Part shown: piece by piece, positions 6,244 to 6,947 of the stretch
Layout of the letters: each line of letters starts with the position of its first letter
Position numbering within the stretch: the stretch's first letter is position 1
Assembly: GCA_004374725.1 (NCBI GenBank)
Contig: SOKK01000062.1
Location: 1 to 6,947 of the forward strand
Reading direction: 5' to 3'
Source of the DNA: Patescibacteria group bacterium
GTDB lineage: Bacteria; Patescibacteriota; SOKK01
DNA: 6,947 bases
Notes under the pieces: model-generated
Databases searched by the model: none
Told to the model about the DNA's origin: nothing
What the model saw: only the letters and a program-made list of their open reading frames with translations
Translations under genes and position numbers: made by a program

Positions 6244-6947
6244 TTAAATTACTTCAAAAATAGTAATTACTTTGTTGTCAAAAACTTTCTTGAGGCCGAG
6301 TAACTCGACTGGAGGATTAAACTCTTCTTCCTCACTAATATAGATTAGCTTAATTTTGTTGTCCCCAAGAAGCTTTTTCATATCAGTTATATTCATCTTT
6401 CCTCGAAAAAAACTTTCTACTTGGACTACTTTATCATCATAAAAGTTAGTCGTCTCGCTCCAATGTCCAATATAAACCCTCGCGCTTGCTTTCCAAACCA
6501 AATAGCCGCCACGAAAGTCCTTGCTTAAGACAAGTGGATGATCAGAATAATTCTCTTTGATCCATTCAAAAGATTCCTTTTCGGAATCAGAATAATAGAT
6601 TTCTCTATTTTGAGTACTGACTGGTTGGAAATAGTCGCTATAAATTGGAACAATTGAAAGTGAGCTAATAGCTATAATAACTGCTACCAAAGAGATCGCA
6701 AGCCATCTTTTTAGTTTCAACCATTGCAACAGAAACACCAGTCCGATCACCCCCAAGATTACAAGAGGAATTTGGGCACCTTCAATTAACTTCCTTTGAA
6801 AACTCAAAGGAATCGCAATTGCGAGGAAGTTCACAACCCCCCACAGAGCGATGACATAGTATTTGATCTTATCTTTAGACTTGAAAATATAATAGAGACC
6901 GACTACTGCCAAGATTGCAATTAGTCCATAGCCAAGGAAATAAACTA
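6244..6947 (-). CDS. C-terminal part of a multi-span membrane protein, GT-C glycosyltransferase-like (partial)
   Basis: The reading frame stays open to the right edge of the window, giving 233 complete codons before the TAA; the true start is outside. The visible part opens with a membrane helix, then a second (about residues 30-47 of the visible part), a loop PLSFQRKLIEGAQIPL, and further hydrophobic helices up to about residue 101. A soluble C-terminal region follows. It contains SFEWIKENYSDHPLVLS, then GGYLVWKASARVYIGHWSET (visible residues 146-165), and ends IKLIYISEEEEFNP...ITIFEVI. The QRK/EG-x-Q-x-P loop and the RVYxGHW motif recall C-terminal domains of uncharacterised bacterial GT-C type membrane proteins, but I make that match from memory of the pattern, so the enzyme class is tentative. 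The catalytic N-terminal half is not visible. It sits 5 nt upstream of the GTG of a GT39-like gene and is evidently part of the same transcript. Confidence 0.7.
   Translation of the reverse strand, partial: VYFLGYGLIAILAVVGLYYIFKSKDKIKYYVIALWGVVNFLAIAIPLSFQRKLIEGAQIPLVILGVIGLVFLLQWLKLKRWLAISLVAVIIAISSLSIVPIYSDYFQPVSTQNREIYYSDSEKESFEWIKENYSDHPLVLSKDFRGGYLVWKASARVYIGHWSETTNFYDDKVVQVESFFRGKMNITDMKKLLGDNKIKLIYISEEEEFNPPVELLGLKKVFDNKVITIFEVI

Noticed and set aside
6910..6912. TTG codon as the start of the right-edge gene
   Set aside because: The same frame continues upstream without a stop to the window edge and reads as hydrophobic membrane sequence (VYFLGYGLIAI), so the TTG is an internal leucine and the gene is partial.
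1..6947. Alternative genetic code with TGA as glycine (SR1/Gracilibacteria type)
   Set aside because: All seven protein genes read full length with TAA or TAG stops and no in-frame TGA, so the standard bacterial code suffices.

Overview
The window is a densely packed piece of an AT-rich bacterial chromosome. Every supported gene lies on the minus strand, so transcription runs from position 6947 down to position 1. Several things suggest, without proving, a candidate-phylum (Patescibacteria/CPR-type) bacterium: compact genes with gaps of 0-5 nt, weak or absent Shine-Dalgarno (SD) sequences, a lysine-rich CysRS, a short YbaB, and a set of multi-membrane-span glycosyltransferases next to housekeeping genes. 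The standard genetic code fits, because all reading frames run full length without in-frame TGA.

In transcription order the first block (6945 to 3945) is an envelope-glycosylation cluster. It starts with the C-terminal part of a membrane protein that resembles GT-C glycosyltransferases and runs off the right edge. A complete GT39/ArnT-like membrane glycosyltransferase with a GTG start follows, and then a cytosolic-face GT2 enzyme of the dolichyl/polyprenyl-phosphate glucosyltransferase (ALG5-like) type that overlaps it by one base. Three nt later (3941 to 2436) comes a second, different GT39-like protein with a WYDE motif and an HPP motif. The simplest reading is that the GT2 enzyme loads a sugar onto a polyprenyl phosphate and the GT39-type enzymes transfer such sugars outside the membrane.

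The second block (2433 to 1541) is ybaB followed by recR, a nucleoid-associated protein and a recombination mediator. The classical neighbour dnaX is missing; the ybaB start lies 2 nt behind a glycosyltransferase stop codon, and its SD is embedded in that gene's last codons.

The third block is cysS (1465 to 68), followed after 14 nt by a tRNA-Gln(UUG) cut by the left edge. The only real intergenic space, 75 nt between recR and cysS, is almost filled by a palindrome in which each arm is four 7-nt units. One arm is four copies of AGGTGA(N), so the transcribed strand carries TCACCT repeats resembling the anti-SD tail of 16S rRNA, immediately before a cysS start that has no SD of its own. This is the most unusual structure in the window. 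No stretch longer than 300 nt lacks a gene, and no mobile element, CRISPR array or defence system was seen.
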